A DNA stretch of 64,000 nt, from the NCBI GenBank assembly GCA_947311845.1, contig CAMZMU010000116.1:5173318-5237317 (forward strand), read 5' to 3'. Of the stretch, positions 11,289-21,681 are shown one piece after another (the first letter of the stretch is position 1; every line of letters starts with the position of its first letter). The position numbers and the translations under genes were made by a program. The DNA comes from Poa pratensis (lineage: Eukaryota > Streptophyta > Magnoliopsida > Poales > Poaceae). The notes below the pieces were generated by a model. That model made no database searches. It worked only from the letters and a program-made list of their open reading frames with translations, and was not told the origin of the DNA.

Positions 11289-11649
11289 GATTCCAAACCT
11301 TTGGAATTTTTCCTATGGATTGCCTTTAGTTCAAACGAATGGTGTACCAAAATCCTATGGATTGGATTCCTATGCCTCAATTCCACAGGAATTTCAACAT
11401 CTACTCCAACCTTTTTTTTAGACTGTAGGATCAAGACACTTTCCTGTGTTTCTCGTATTCCTTTGGTTTTGAACCCCGCAATTCAAAGAGGCCCAAGGCT
11501 TGTCCTACGGGTTTATCTAAACTTCCTAATTTATGAAAATGGTAAATATTTTGCCTTGCTTCAGTAAAAAAGTTTTAGCGATGATGCATACTTATATTAA
11601 ACCAATCAATCATGCGTGGATTCAACAAGAAATAATATTTGGCCCTTCT
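11289..11649. other. Non-coding DNA after gag, MITE-like fragments
   Basis: Words such as GGAATTTTTCCTATGGATT and CCTATGGATTGGATTCCTA recall common grass MITE interiors, but I could not find paired ends or a TSD. The gag frame stays open by chance through part of this stretch. Confidence 0.3.
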
Positions 11650-13146
11650 CCATGTGCGTGAGTGACACGGCTAGCTTGTCAAGTGATAATGATTTAGAGA
11701 CAACAACAACAGCGAGAAATTCAACTTCCTGGCCAAAACATATCTGGCGATACTAATTTTGAGACAACAGCACGCATAAGAGATTCATGTTCTTGCTGAC
11801 AAAGTATCGTAATCTTGATAATAAAACAGTTTACTAGCGTGCTGCTGTTCTGTCTTCTGTGTCTGTCGGGGCACGTGGTACTTTGGCTTCCGGGTACGGA
11901 TCGATGGTGTGCAGGTCCGGGCCCACAGTTGTGCCAGGTGCGCAGCCCGCACAGGGCCCATAAATTTTAGGGGCGCCAGATTTTTGCATAAGCAGTATAC
12001 ACATAGCAGTTTTTCTGGGTGCTGGGCCGCATTGCCCATGCGCTGCACCCCTCGCGCGCGTCCGCGTGGCCATTGGCTGGTGGGCCTCTCGCGTCGCTCA
12101 CAGTCACGATCGGAAACGAATCCAGGGCAGATCGGCCACAGCGCGGAAACGAATCGAGCGCTAGCTAGGCCCCTGCACCACATACTTATCATGAGGAAAC
12201 ATCTGTGCGATTCCTAGAAGCGTAAGAGAAGAAAAATAACATAATTTAATTAATATTAGTTCTCAAAACGGTTTATTAAAAAAGAAGCATCACAAGTGTC
12301 ATGCGGTAATCGATCTGTTGATCTTTCTACCCTTTCACTTGCAGTTGTTGCTTATAATGGTTTTAGAGATGGTCTATTTTCCCAATGCAAATATTGCATA
12401 CAGAGTTTTGATAACCATTCCGGTGTCTGTTGCATCGGCGAAACAAAACTTTTCGGGTGTCTCTTCTATCTATTCGAGCGGTGGATATCGACCACCTTGA
12501 GCTAAAAAATTAAAGTCCTATATGCGTACTACAATGACACAATCACACAATAAAGGCTCAACGATTTGGCCACAATAGCACTTGAGAGCGAAGTGTTGTA
12601 GAAGATGTATTATGAGGATATCTCATTAAAGATTTAATTTCAAATAACACAAAAAAGAATGATGATACTCAAATAATTAGGTATGGTTGTGGATATATTC
12701 CATTGTTAAGTAAAATATGATGTCATATACATTTGAATTATTTATTAATTCAAATTTTCATGTGAGATAGGGCCCGGTTTTAAAATTTAGCACAGGGCCC
12801 CGAATTTTGCCGGCCCGGCCCTGATGGTGTGCCGCTGGGTTTCAGACTTCTTTTTGTTGCTGTCGTTGTACACTTCCTAATGCCTCCCATGTGTCTACCA
12901 CTTTTTTTTTACCTTGGTTTCAGACATATTTCGTATATCATGAACTCATAATGGAACTGGGTTTTTTGTTTCTTGAGAAATTTCATGATGGAATTGATAA
13001 CAGTGCTTTTCCGGGAAACAACAAGCCGCATGTAACCAGATGGGCCGACTGCTGGGTTATTTGTTATTTTTTAGGGAATGCTGCGCTATTTGCTGGACTT
13101 GAACTAGATGGGCACGTGCTGTAGGTAACTGAGAGAAAGGAGGGGT
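11650..13146 (-). repeat. Inverted copy of the 45.3-46.0 and 49.4-51.3 kb repeat
   Basis: The reverse complement of this interval matches the module at 45.3-46.0 kb and its copy at 49.4-51.3 kb. Shared words include CGTATATCATGAAC, AACCAGATGGG, CGACTGCTGGGTTA, GTGCTTTTCCGGGAAACAAC and TAAAACAGTTTA. The copy here is split by the hAT element at 11912-12823. It ends abruptly at 13146, where the defensin-like duplication begins. Confidence 0.75.
11912..12823. mobile_element. Non-autonomous hAT transposon, 912 bp
   Basis: The ends CAGGTCCGGGCC (11912) and GGCCCGGCCCTG (12823) are near-perfect inverted repeats with the hAT-type CAGG start. They are flanked by identical 8-bp duplications ATGGTGTG (11904-11911 and 12824-12831), diagnostic of hAT insertion. 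No transposase is present. The left third is GC-rich and the right part AT-rich. It inserted into a repeat whose uninterrupted counterpart is at about 45.73 kb. Confidence 0.92.
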
Positions 13147-13178
13147 TGGTTTTCCATTACACTACACCAACATCACCA

Positions 13179-13985
13179 ATGTCCCAGTTTAACCAATATG
13201 TGGACCATGCGTCTGTGGATATAGCACTTGTGCTTGTGGTTTCTGCAGGTACTTCACGAACCTTTCAGAGATTAGGGTTTATTGTATGATAGTTATATTA
13301 GACATTAAAATATCTGCTCTCAACAATTAGGTATATTTTTTTGTATGGAGGTAGTAATATTTTTTAATGGCAAAGTTGAACATAGAGTACCACCACTTGA
13401 TTGAACCATTGGCCCATGACCAGTACGGTTCATATTCAATGCTCGCACATACACAAATTTAAGTGTATTCAGCAGGATTTCAGATTCATGATGTTATATT
13501 TTCTCTTTGACAATTACAAAATTTCACATGTAAGATATATATACGTGACATAGATGAAGCCTTTTTTATGAAAGTTTAATTACGGAAAACACTGCAAATA
13601 TTATTTAGGGGGAGGAACTAATTAATTGTATGTTCCTATTTCTTGCCCTCAAAATTAATGGATATTTGTCGCTACAAGATATTTGTAATTTTTTATAGAG
13701 ACTTTTGGACACCATGAAATTAATTTGATCATCTCCTTTCTATGGAGATTTGCAGATGTTTCAGCTAAGGCATTATCAGCGGTTGATCATATTGATGTAT
13801 TGGCTGGAGGTTGTGAACACAAAACGCATGCATTTTATGATCCAGACATACCACCAGGGCAATGTGACATTGATGGGTGTGGGGTCGCATGTCGCCTAAA
13901 GTTTCGTGGAACTGGCGAGTGCGTCAACGAAAGATGTTGGTGCACATTCTGCATCCCTTCTGAGATTGCGTCGACAAAAGGATAG
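13179..13985 (+). pseudogene. Defensin-like gene copy 1, damaged signal peptide, no promoter
   Basis: The structure matches the intact copy at 16544-17751: exon 1 at 13179-13248, a GT-AG intron, and exon 2 at 13756-13985. Exon 2 is identical to its twin, including all eight cysteines. Exon 1 lacks 2 nt and later 1 nt relative to the twin. The two losses restore the frame but replace the middle of the leader with NQYVDHASVD, leaving a short hydrophobic core IALVLVVSA. The TATA box found in copy 2 is missing because the duplication begins downstream of it. Secretion and expression are both doubtful. I call it a probable pseudogene although the frame is technically open. Confidence 0.72.
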
Positions 13986-14237
13986 GCTATTTGTAACCTT
14001 TTCTTTTTTCGGGAAAACATATTCCAACCCCTACTATACTATGAGAGAGGCTGCTCATTTTGTGGCTTTATAAAAAATAAGAATAATAATTTGACAACAA
14101 TATTATTTACGGAAAGTATAATAATTGAATTCCCCATTGTTGCATCTGATATTTTTCATTTTACAAATGTAAAACCTTTAACAATAAATAAATTACATAT
14201 AAAATCTAACCACCCAAATGCACAGTCCATCCTGCTA

Positions 14238-15501
14238 ATTCTGTACTATAGAGTCGCATACCATCTCTAAGCGGTGAATTTCTATTACATTTCTTCAAAA
14301 GGAGGGTGAAAAACCCCAGACCATGCATCAATGTGATGCACGCAGCCGTTCTCATTCATTATTAAGTAATGTACATATGAAATTAATCAGAGGCGAAACA
14401 TTACAAGATATGAAAATACGCTATGACTAAGTCGACATATTACGTAGTAATGTATTCTTCAAGGTAAACGTCCTTAAGACATCGTCGCCTCGTCTAACCG
14501 TAGATGGCCTAAAAAAGGATTTTCATCTTGTATGACGTGAAAGACAATGAAGACCAGCACAACAACAAATAGACAATACCCTCAATGGGTCCAAGAATCA
14601 CTTTTTGTGGCGCATCAAATAGCCATGCGCCACAGAAAATCTTTCTATGGCGCATGTTCTGCATGCGCCACAAAATTTTGCAATTCTGTGGAGCACGAAA
14701 GTCACATGCGCCACAGAAATGCACATTTCTGTGGCGCATGTGGTACGTGCACCACAGAAAGACACATTTCTATGGCACACATACCACATGCGTCACAGAA
14801 ATGTGCATTTCTAAGGCGCACGTCCCGCATGCGCCACAGAAAGACATTTATGTGGCGCACATTACACCTGCGCCACATAAATGTGCATTTCGGTGGCGCA
14901 CGTGCCACATGCGCCACAAAAAATCCAAAAACCCAAAAAAATTCAAAAAATTCAAAAAAAATTAAAGAAATACAAAAAATTCAACAAATCTGGAAAACTT
15001 CAAAAAATTCAACAATCTTCTTTGTTATACGCTTTTTTTGAACTTTTTGAATTTTTTTGAACTTCTAAGTATTTTTTGAATTTTTTTGATTTTGTAGAAA
15101 AAAATATTCTTTCCGAAATTTACTCTTTTGGAGTTTGCTGAATTCTGTACTATAGTCACATACCATCTCCAAACGGTGAATTTCTATTACATTTCTTTAA
15201 AAGGAGGGTGAAAAAACCCAGACCGTGCATCAATGTGATGCACGCAGCAGTTCTCTTTCATTATTAAGTAATGTACATTTGAAATTAATCAGAGCCGAAA
15301 CATTACAAGATATGAAAATACCCTATGACTAAGTCGACATATTACGTAGTAATGTATTCTTCAAGGTAAACGTTCTAAAGACATCGTCGCCACGTCTAAC
15401 TGTAGATGGCCTAGAAAAGGATTTTCATCTAGTATGACGTGAAAGACAATGAAGACCAGCACAACAACAAATAGACAATACCCTCAACAGGTCCAAGAAT
15501 C
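14238..15501 (+). repeat. 360-bp direct repeats flanking a filler, copy 1
   Basis: Two near-identical direct repeats, 14238-14599 and 15142-15501, both start ATTCTGTACTATAG and end GTC(C)AAGAATC. They enclose the GTGGCGCA-rich array and an AT-rich stretch (14599-15141). They do not have TG...CA ends, so they are not ordinary LTRs. A local tandem duplication with inserted filler is the simplest reading. Confidence 0.75.
14599..14925. repeat. GTGGCGCA/TGCGCCAC array, CACTA-type subterminal zone
   Basis: Starting CACTTTTTGTGGCGCAT, the sequence alternates TTTCTGTGGCGCA and TGCGCCACAGAAA words about every 30 bp. This is the pattern of subterminal binding-site repeats in Triticeae CACTA elements. 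Only one end can be seen; the other end and any transposase are missing. All reading frames through it are artefacts of the repeat. Confidence 0.6.
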
Positions 15502-15645
15502 TAGTTCGTCATAACTAAGATCGTACTATAGGACATGGACAATGGTTTTCACCACGCATATGAAGGGATGTTCCGACTAGCATCTTGATCAAGGATCAAC
15601 AATTGCATCCTGCAGTACTTCTAGTAGGCAAAAACTGCGCTAGCA

Positions 15646-16489
15646 AGAAAATTGTCCAACCCGCTGTCGCGCACGGTGGGTAGTGGTTTCGAGCCGTTGG
15701 CCGCTGTGGTCAGCGACGAGGACAACGATCGAAGAAAAAGAGGTCTTTTTTGGGATCCGCTCAGATCTGGCCTATTCCTATCTTCGCAGCGAGTTACTGG
15801 AAAGGGCGCTGGGGTGGCACTCTTCTCGGCATCGTGTAGGTTGATGATGGTGGTTGCCCAAATGTTTCAGTTTGAGTTAACTTTGGGTCAACCCCAGGCC
15901 CCACACGCTTCTTATGGTAAACTTTTCAAATTTGAGTTCATGTTTTGGAAACAAGTGACGTAGAGAAGAAATACAAAATTCAACCAAGTCAAGAAATCCA
16001 AACGTAGGCTTTCATCTACTCCATAACTCCCAAATAACAAAAAAATCATTTATTCTCATTTTAGTCTTACAAATACTTGATTTTCAACAAATTAATGGTA
16101 ATTAACCAAAGAAGGCATTCATCAACTCCATTTAAATAATTTCAAGGCCATCCTTCTATCTGAATTAGTTTTTACATCAAATCTAGATGATAATGGGTGA
16201 CATATGAATCAGCGACTACTAACTTAACGATTACATACGTCTTTATCCAATGTAACTAGTTTGCTTCCAACAATAGAATTGTGCAAGGTTGTCGTGATAC
16301 CTACACCAATCACCAATCACAACCTACTAAGAATGATTTTGACAATCTTAAATAGTATAATATCATACTAAATTTATATAATAAGAACCTCAATCGTCGC
16401 CATCATAATACGCTTAATTTTGGTAGTACTCTTTAACATGTAATAAATACAATAAATGTATACCACTAAGCATAGTGGACATTCTGAAC
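15646..16489. other. Spacer between the two defensin-like units
   Basis: This unique AT-rich spacer separates the two duplicated units. Its last few hundred bases are the natural 5' flank of the intact defensin-like gene. No other gene is recognised. Confidence 0.45.
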
Positions 16490-16497
16490 TATAAATA
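16490..16497 (+). promoter_or_regulatory. TATA box of the intact defensin-like gene
   Basis: TATAAATA lies 54 bp upstream of the ATG at 16544, implying a short leader of about 20-30 nt (ACACTACACCAACATCACC region). The duplication boundary at about 16511 falls between this box and the ATG, so copy 1 at 13179 has no equivalent. Confidence 0.75.
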
Positions 16498-16543
16498 TAT
16501 AGACAATCCCTTGGTTTTCCATTACACTACACCAACATCACCA

Positions 16544-17751
16544 ATGTCCCAGTTCTTAACCAATATGTGGACCATGCGTCTATGGATATTAGCACTTGTG
16601 CTTGTGGTTTCTGCAGGTACTTCATGAACCTTTCAGAGATTAGGATTTATTGTATGATAGTTATATTAGACATTAAAATGATCTGCTCTCAACAATTAGG
16701 TATATTTTTTGTATGGAGGTAGTAATATTTTTTAATGGCAAAGTTGAACATAGAGTACCACCACTTGATTGAACCATGGGCCCATGACCAGTACGGTTCA
16801 TATTCAATGCTCGCACGTGCACAAATTTAAGTGTATTCAGCAGGATTTCAGATTCATGATGTTATATTTTCTCTTTGACAATTACAAAATTTCACATGTA
16901 AGATATATATACGTGACATAGATGACGGATATTCATAACGGCTCATGGGTCTAGATGATCCCACTATGTAATTTATTTTTAATTTTTTTTCAGAATGTCA
17001 AAAAATTCCGAAAAAAAATCCGGATGTAGATTACAGCGTGATGTGTTCGCACAAAAATTGGCAAGGTGAAAAAACTTTTTTAGCAACCTGTACAAAAAAG
17101 ACAAAATTCGGACACGTATATATACGTTTCGGTACGTCCGAATTTGTCTTTTTTGCACAGGTTGCAAAAAAAGTTTTTTCACCATGCCAATTTTTGTGCT
17201 GACTTGAAATGTGTTGGACTACATGCAAATATTTTTTTTTGAATTTTTTGACATTTGGAAAAAAAAAATTGGGACAGCGGGTGCAGCTGCACCCGTGTCC
17301 CAAATCGCCGTGTCCCATAGATGAAGCCTTTTTTATGAAAGTTTAATTACGGAAAACACTGCAAATATTATTTAGGGGGAGGAACTATTAATTGTATGTT
17401 CCTATTTCTTGCCCTCAAAATTAATGGATATTTGTCGCTACAAGATATTTGTAATTTTTTATAGAGACTTTTGGACACCATTAAATTAATTTGATCATCT
17501 CCTTTCTATGGAGATTTGCAGATGTTTCAGCTAAGGCATTATCAGCGGTTGATCATATTGATGTATTGGCTGGAGGTTGTGAACACAAAACGCATGCATT
17601 TTATGATCCAGACATACCACCAGGGCAATGTGACATTGATGGGTGTGGGGTCGCATGTCGCCTAAAGTTTCGTGGAACTGGCGAGTGCGTCAACGAAAGA
17701 TGTTGGTGCACATTCTGCATCCCTTCTGAGATTGCGTCGACAAAAGGATAG
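16544..17751 (+). CDS. Secreted defensin-like (DEFL) cysteine-rich peptide, 100 aa
   Basis: DEFL peptides are secreted antimicrobial or signalling proteins with a cysteine-stabilised alpha-beta fold. Exon 1 (16544-16616) encodes a 24-residue signal peptide with the core WILALVLVVSA. The intron (16617-17521, phase 1) is GT-AG. Exon 2 (17522-17751) encodes the mature part. Cysteines fall at 44, 61, 66, 70, 80, 85, 87 and 90, giving the C-x3-C and C-x-C pairs that define the fold. Single introns after the signal exon are usual in plant DEFL genes. A 391-bp mobile insert lies in the intron but leaves the splice sites intact. The long C1-C2 spacing (16 residues) is atypical of classic gamma-thionins, so antifungal activity should not be assumed. 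Confidence 0.85.
16926..17316. mobile_element. Foldback insertion in the defensin-like intron
   Basis: Compared with copy 1, this 391-bp segment is extra and is bounded by 8-bp duplications ATAGATGA (16918-16925 and 17317-17324). Its centre is a large imperfect palindrome (arms about 17050-17100 and 17140-17195). An inner GGGTGCAGCTGCACCC palindrome lies near the right end. The 8-bp TSD favours hAT, though Mutator-like elements are possible. Its absence from copy 1 gives a clean empty-site comparison. Confidence 0.85.
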
Positions 17752-18004
17752 GCTATTTGTAACTTTTTCTTTTTTCGGGAAAACATATTCCAACTCCTAC
17801 TATACTATCAGAGAGGCTGCTCATTTTGTGGTTTTATAAATAATAAGAAGGAATAATTTGACAACAATATTATTTACGGAAAGTATAATAATTGAATTCC
17901 CCATTGTTGCATCTGATATTTTTCATTTTATAAATGTAAAACCTTTAACAATAAATAAATTACATATAAAATCTAACCGCCCAAATGCACAGTCCGTCCT
18001 GCTA

Positions 18005-19256
18005 ATTCTGTACTATAGAGTCGCATACCATCTCTAAGCGGTGAATTTCTATTACATTTCTTCAAAAGGAGGGTGAAAACCCCCAGACCGTGCATCAATG
18101 TGGTGCACGCAGCCGTTCTCATTCATTATTAAGTAATGTACATTTGAAATTAATCAGAGGCGAAACATTATAAGATACAAAAATACGCTATGACTAAGTC
18201 GACATATTACGTAGTAATGTATTCTTCAAGGTAAACGTCCTTAAGATATCGTCGCCACGCCACGTCTAACCGTAGATGGCCTAAAAAAGGATTTTCATCT
18301 TGTATGACGTGAAAGACAATGAAGACCAGCACAACAACAAATAGACAATACCCTCAACGGGTCCAAGAATCACTTTTTGTGGCGCATCAAATAACCATGC
18401 GCCGCATGGTTCTGCATGCGCCACAGAATTTTGCAATTCCGTGGCGCACGAAAGTCACATGCGCCACAGAAATGCACATTTATGTGGCGCATGTGGTACG
18501 TGCGCCACAGAAAGACACATTTCTGTGGCGCACATACCACATGCGCCACAGAAATGTGCATTTCTGTGGCGCACGTCCCGCCTGCGTCACAAAAAGACAC
18601 ATTTCTGTGGCGCACATTACACATGCGCCACAGAAATGTGCATTTTTGTGGCCCACGTGCCACATGCGCCACAAAAAATTCAAAATCCAAAAAACCCAAA
18701 AAAATCAAAAAAATCAACAAATCCAGAAAAATTCAAAAAAATTCAAAAATTCAAAAAATTCAACAATCTTTTTTGTTATACGCTTTTTGGACCTTTTGAA
18801 TTTTTTTGAACTTCTAAGTATTTTTTGAATTTTTTTGATTTTGTAGAAAAAAATATTCTTTTCGAAATAACTTTTTACTCTTTTGGAATTTGCCGAATTC
18901 TGTACTATAGTCACATACCATCTCTAAACGGTGAATTTCTATTACATTTCTTCAAAAGGAGGGTGAAAAACCCCAGACCGTGCATCAATGTGATCCACGC
19001 AGCAGTTCTCATTCATTATTAAGTAATGTACATTTGAAATTAATCAGAGGCGAAACATTACAAGATATGAAAATACGCTATGACTAAGTCGACATATTAC
19101 GTAGTAATGTATTCTTCAAGGTAAACGTCCTCAAGACATCGTCGCCACGTCTAACCGTAGATGGCCTAGAAAAGGATTTTCATCTAGTATGACGTGAAAG
19201 ACAATGAAGACCAGCACAACAACAAATAGACAATACCCTCAACAGGTCAAAGAATC
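18005..19256 (+). repeat. 360-bp direct repeats flanking a filler, copy 2
   Basis: This is the counterpart of 14238-15501: repeats at 18005-18371 and 18897-19256 enclose a GTGGCGCA-rich array (18371-18680) and an AT-rich stretch. Both units carry the same arrangement, so it predates the defensin-like duplication. Confidence 0.75.
18371..18680. repeat. GTGGCGCA/TGCGCCAC array, copy 2
   Basis: This array is equivalent to 14599-14925, with a small deletion near its left end. It has the same CACTTTTTGTGGCGCAT start and alternating inverted words. No coding function is credible. Confidence 0.6.
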
Positions 19257-19559
19257 TAGTTCGTCGTAACTAAGATCGTACTATAGGACATGGACAATGG
19301 TTTTCACCTCGCATATGAAGGGATGTTCCGACTAGCATCTTGATCAAGGATCAACAATTGCATCTTGCAGTACTTCCTAGTAGGCAAAAACTGCACTAGC
19401 AAACCGTGGCTGACCCAGAGAAAAATTGGCCGCTACAACTTCATACAGGTATGAGTTAGACTGCACATCCACCACACGTCGTTGCCTGGTGGGGAACCGC
19501 CGGTGCGTACCTTGGGCTAGAAATGGGACAAATTGGGCGAGGCTTGGCTTTAAACTATC

Positions 19560-20222
19560 TTGAAGTGTAAAAAGTGTAACAACCGTAGAAATAGTAACAA
19601 AGATTGCATCATATCCATCAACCTATCTTGATTAGCTTCTTTGATGACCAATACATGTGGACAACAAATTATGGAACATGCAACGTGTAAAAAAAAATTG
19701 CCACCATTAAGCAACATGGCGGCCATTCGATGATAAGGTCCTCAAAATGAGTTATATCTCCATGATTTTCTATGTGCTTGTACCTGATAATGTACTAGAA
19801 ACCGCGAGCATGATATTTTTAAACCACATGCTTTTTATAGATATGTGTTGAGATTTTGAAGATACTGAAATATAGACAAACACACACTAATATTTACACA
19901 AGTTTCATAAATTAATCCATGAATGCAAGTGACTATGTACTTTTTAACCATATTTAAGGGATTCTTCTTAATCTTCCAAGGTGCATCGTTCAAACCCAAA
20001 ATAACTTCTGTAACAAGATCCTATTTAAATTTAGCATTGTGTGCATGTATTTTTTGTGATAGATGTTTGAAATATATGAAAAACAAGTAAATATTTATGA
20101 ACATTACATGTGATTAAGTAGAACAATAAATAATTAAGTATATACTGCAATAAAGATAACTAAAACATGAAAATATATAAAAGTTTGGTATAAATATCAT
20201 TTGGTTTAATTTGACACAGATC
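19560..20222 (-). repeat. Inverted copy of the 48.4-49.0 kb repeat
   Basis: The reverse complement matches 48367-49015 over most of its length. Shared words include AATTAAACCAAATGATATTTATAC, shortened here to CCAAATGATATTTATAC, plus GCACCTTGGA and GGCCGCCATGTTGC. Together with the 11.65-13.15 kb module, it forms the left arm of a large inverted repeat pair spanning the window. Confidence 0.8.
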
Positions 20223-20450
20223 CAGAAAAATGTTTGTAATTTCTGATGTCCCCCTTCAATCTTCTAAAGAAGTAACTTGGTCTGCACCGGTGGCTTCGAG
20301 ACCTTGGATGGGGCCTTGACATCGCTTTCTAAATCAGATCCAACCGCCTAGGTAATTTGCGCCAATTCAGCAAAGTGATTCAGCACGTTTCCTAGTGAAA
20401 TTTTACTGTTCGATCTCAAGGTTGTGAGCGCGAGTGGAGTGGATATTGAC

Positions 20451-20790
20451 TCTGATACCAAATTGTGAGGACCCACACGGCGGGACGTCAATCAAACACA
20501 AACTCGGAACCCACTTTAGGGTTCCTTTTTTAATTGGGGATGAGAGACAAAGTAGCATCTAAGCGGATGAGAGATACCAACAGTGTAGAAGAGAAGGTTT
20601 AATTTCGCCTCTTCAGATACATGCCCCGTACCAGGCCAACCACTTCACTAATATATGTCCTCGCTATTCCCGCTTACAAATGGGTCTAAACCCCACCACA
20701 CAAGCTCACAAAACCCTTCATCCCTCGTCTTCGTTCGGCAGGTCCACGAGACCGGGCGACTTGTTGTTACCAGCCACGAGTAGATTGGGT
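20451..20790 (-). mobile_element. Candidate LTR and primer site of a minus-strand retrotransposon
   Basis: TCTGATACCA (20451-20460) is the reverse complement of a TGGTATCAGA primer-binding site. Three or four bases beyond it, TGTGAGGACCC (from 20464) would be the inner end of an LTR extending right to roughly 20780-20790. No gag or pol is recognisable to the left. Boundaries are approximate. Confidence 0.45.
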
Positions 20791-21439
20791 GCATGCCATA
20801 TCGGTGGCTAATATTTGGTAGAAGATTAATTAAAAAAATGTAGTTTGTTCAGCAACCACAGTCCGAGCCTTTGCAGGACAAATAACCACATGATGTGACA
20901 CATTAATCCATGTATTTTGGGGACGAATGCACAAGCATAAAAAAGTTCAAAAACCTTATTTTTGAAACTTAGAAAAATCTGAAAAGAATATACAAGTACA
21001 TACACTTGAATAGTATGTGTGCATCAAAATTTGTTATTTTGTCAGATGTGATCCACAAATTGAAAAAATAATGCGCCTCACAAAAAATACTAGAGGAAAA
21101 TTGTGTGTGTGTTTCTTTTAAACATTCTAGAACCATAACTCTGTCTTTTTTGCGAATACACTATATTATTTAAGATATACATATGGATATGTAGATCACA
21201 TTCGATTATAATCACAGAAAATAAACTGTTTATTTTCTGAAATTTTTGTTTTGTTTTGAAAACACCGAGCTTGGGTGGGCCAGATTGGGGGTGCTAAAGA
21301 GTTTAGGGATGCGAACGAGGAACGCCGTCTCGTCAAGCCCAAACTTCAAAGGCCCACCTGAATTCAAGAGCCCAGTCGCCCCAAACGGACCACGACCGGA
21401 TCAACCATGGAAAACTATGAAACCCAGGGACCAATGCAC
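20791..21439. other. Intergenic DNA upstream of the hydroxylase gene
   Basis: This is AT-rich sequence with no recognised element. The last 200 bp are probably the distal promoter of the fatty acid hydroxylase gene. Confidence 0.35.
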
Positions 21440-21681
21440 AAAAACGCACGCCAGCCGAGCGAGCCGTAGCAGCGGAGTCAGAGTGGAGCGAGTCGTCTCC
21501 GCTATAACTAAAGCGCCCTCGCCTTCCTCCGCCTCCTCTCTCTCCATCCCATCCATCTCCTCCGAGCTCCCAGGCGGCCGCGGCCTCCCTCGCGCCGTCC
21601 ACCGCGCGCGTCGTCCACCACCACCGGGTTCCTCGTCGGCGTCGTCGGCATCGTGGGCGGCGGCATTACGTACCGCAGGTT
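21440..21681 (+). promoter_or_regulatory. Probable non-coding first exon and core promoter of the hydroxylase gene
   Basis: A GC- and CT-rich block ends in a good splice donor (CGCAG/GTTCG near 21681). Its acceptor would be CAG at 23051-23053, upstream of the ATG at 23077. That gives a leader split by an intron of about 1.4 kb, a layout common for constitutively expressed cereal genes. The transcription start was not identified. Confidence 0.45.

Larger units (their letters stand above)
13147..15645 (+). repeat. Defensin-like duplication unit, copy 1
   Basis: This roughly 2.5-kb block is repeated in the same orientation at 16511-19401. It contains a defensin-like gene copy, a 360-bp direct repeat pair and a CACTA-type subterminal array. 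Its left edge abuts an unrelated repeat, so it lacks the promoter present in copy 2. Confidence 0.92.
16511..19401 (+). repeat. Defensin-like duplication unit, copy 2
   Basis: This is the same unit as 13147-15645, with a 391-bp insertion in the defensin-like intron. The two units stay highly similar to about 15645/19401, where CACTAGCAA-like sequence diverges. Since copy 2 retains the promoter, it is probably the parent. Confidence 0.92.

Noticed and set aside
14599..15041. Long overlapping frames rich in Cys, His and Arg, looking like zinc-finger proteins
   Set aside because: All frames on both strands are open because the GTGGCGCA/TGCGCCAC array lacks stop codons. The array is non-coding CACTA-type subterminal repeat.
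14599..18680. Regular spaced repeats that could suggest a CRISPR-like array
   Set aside because: The units are inverted and irregular, with no unique spacers. The genome is clearly a plant.
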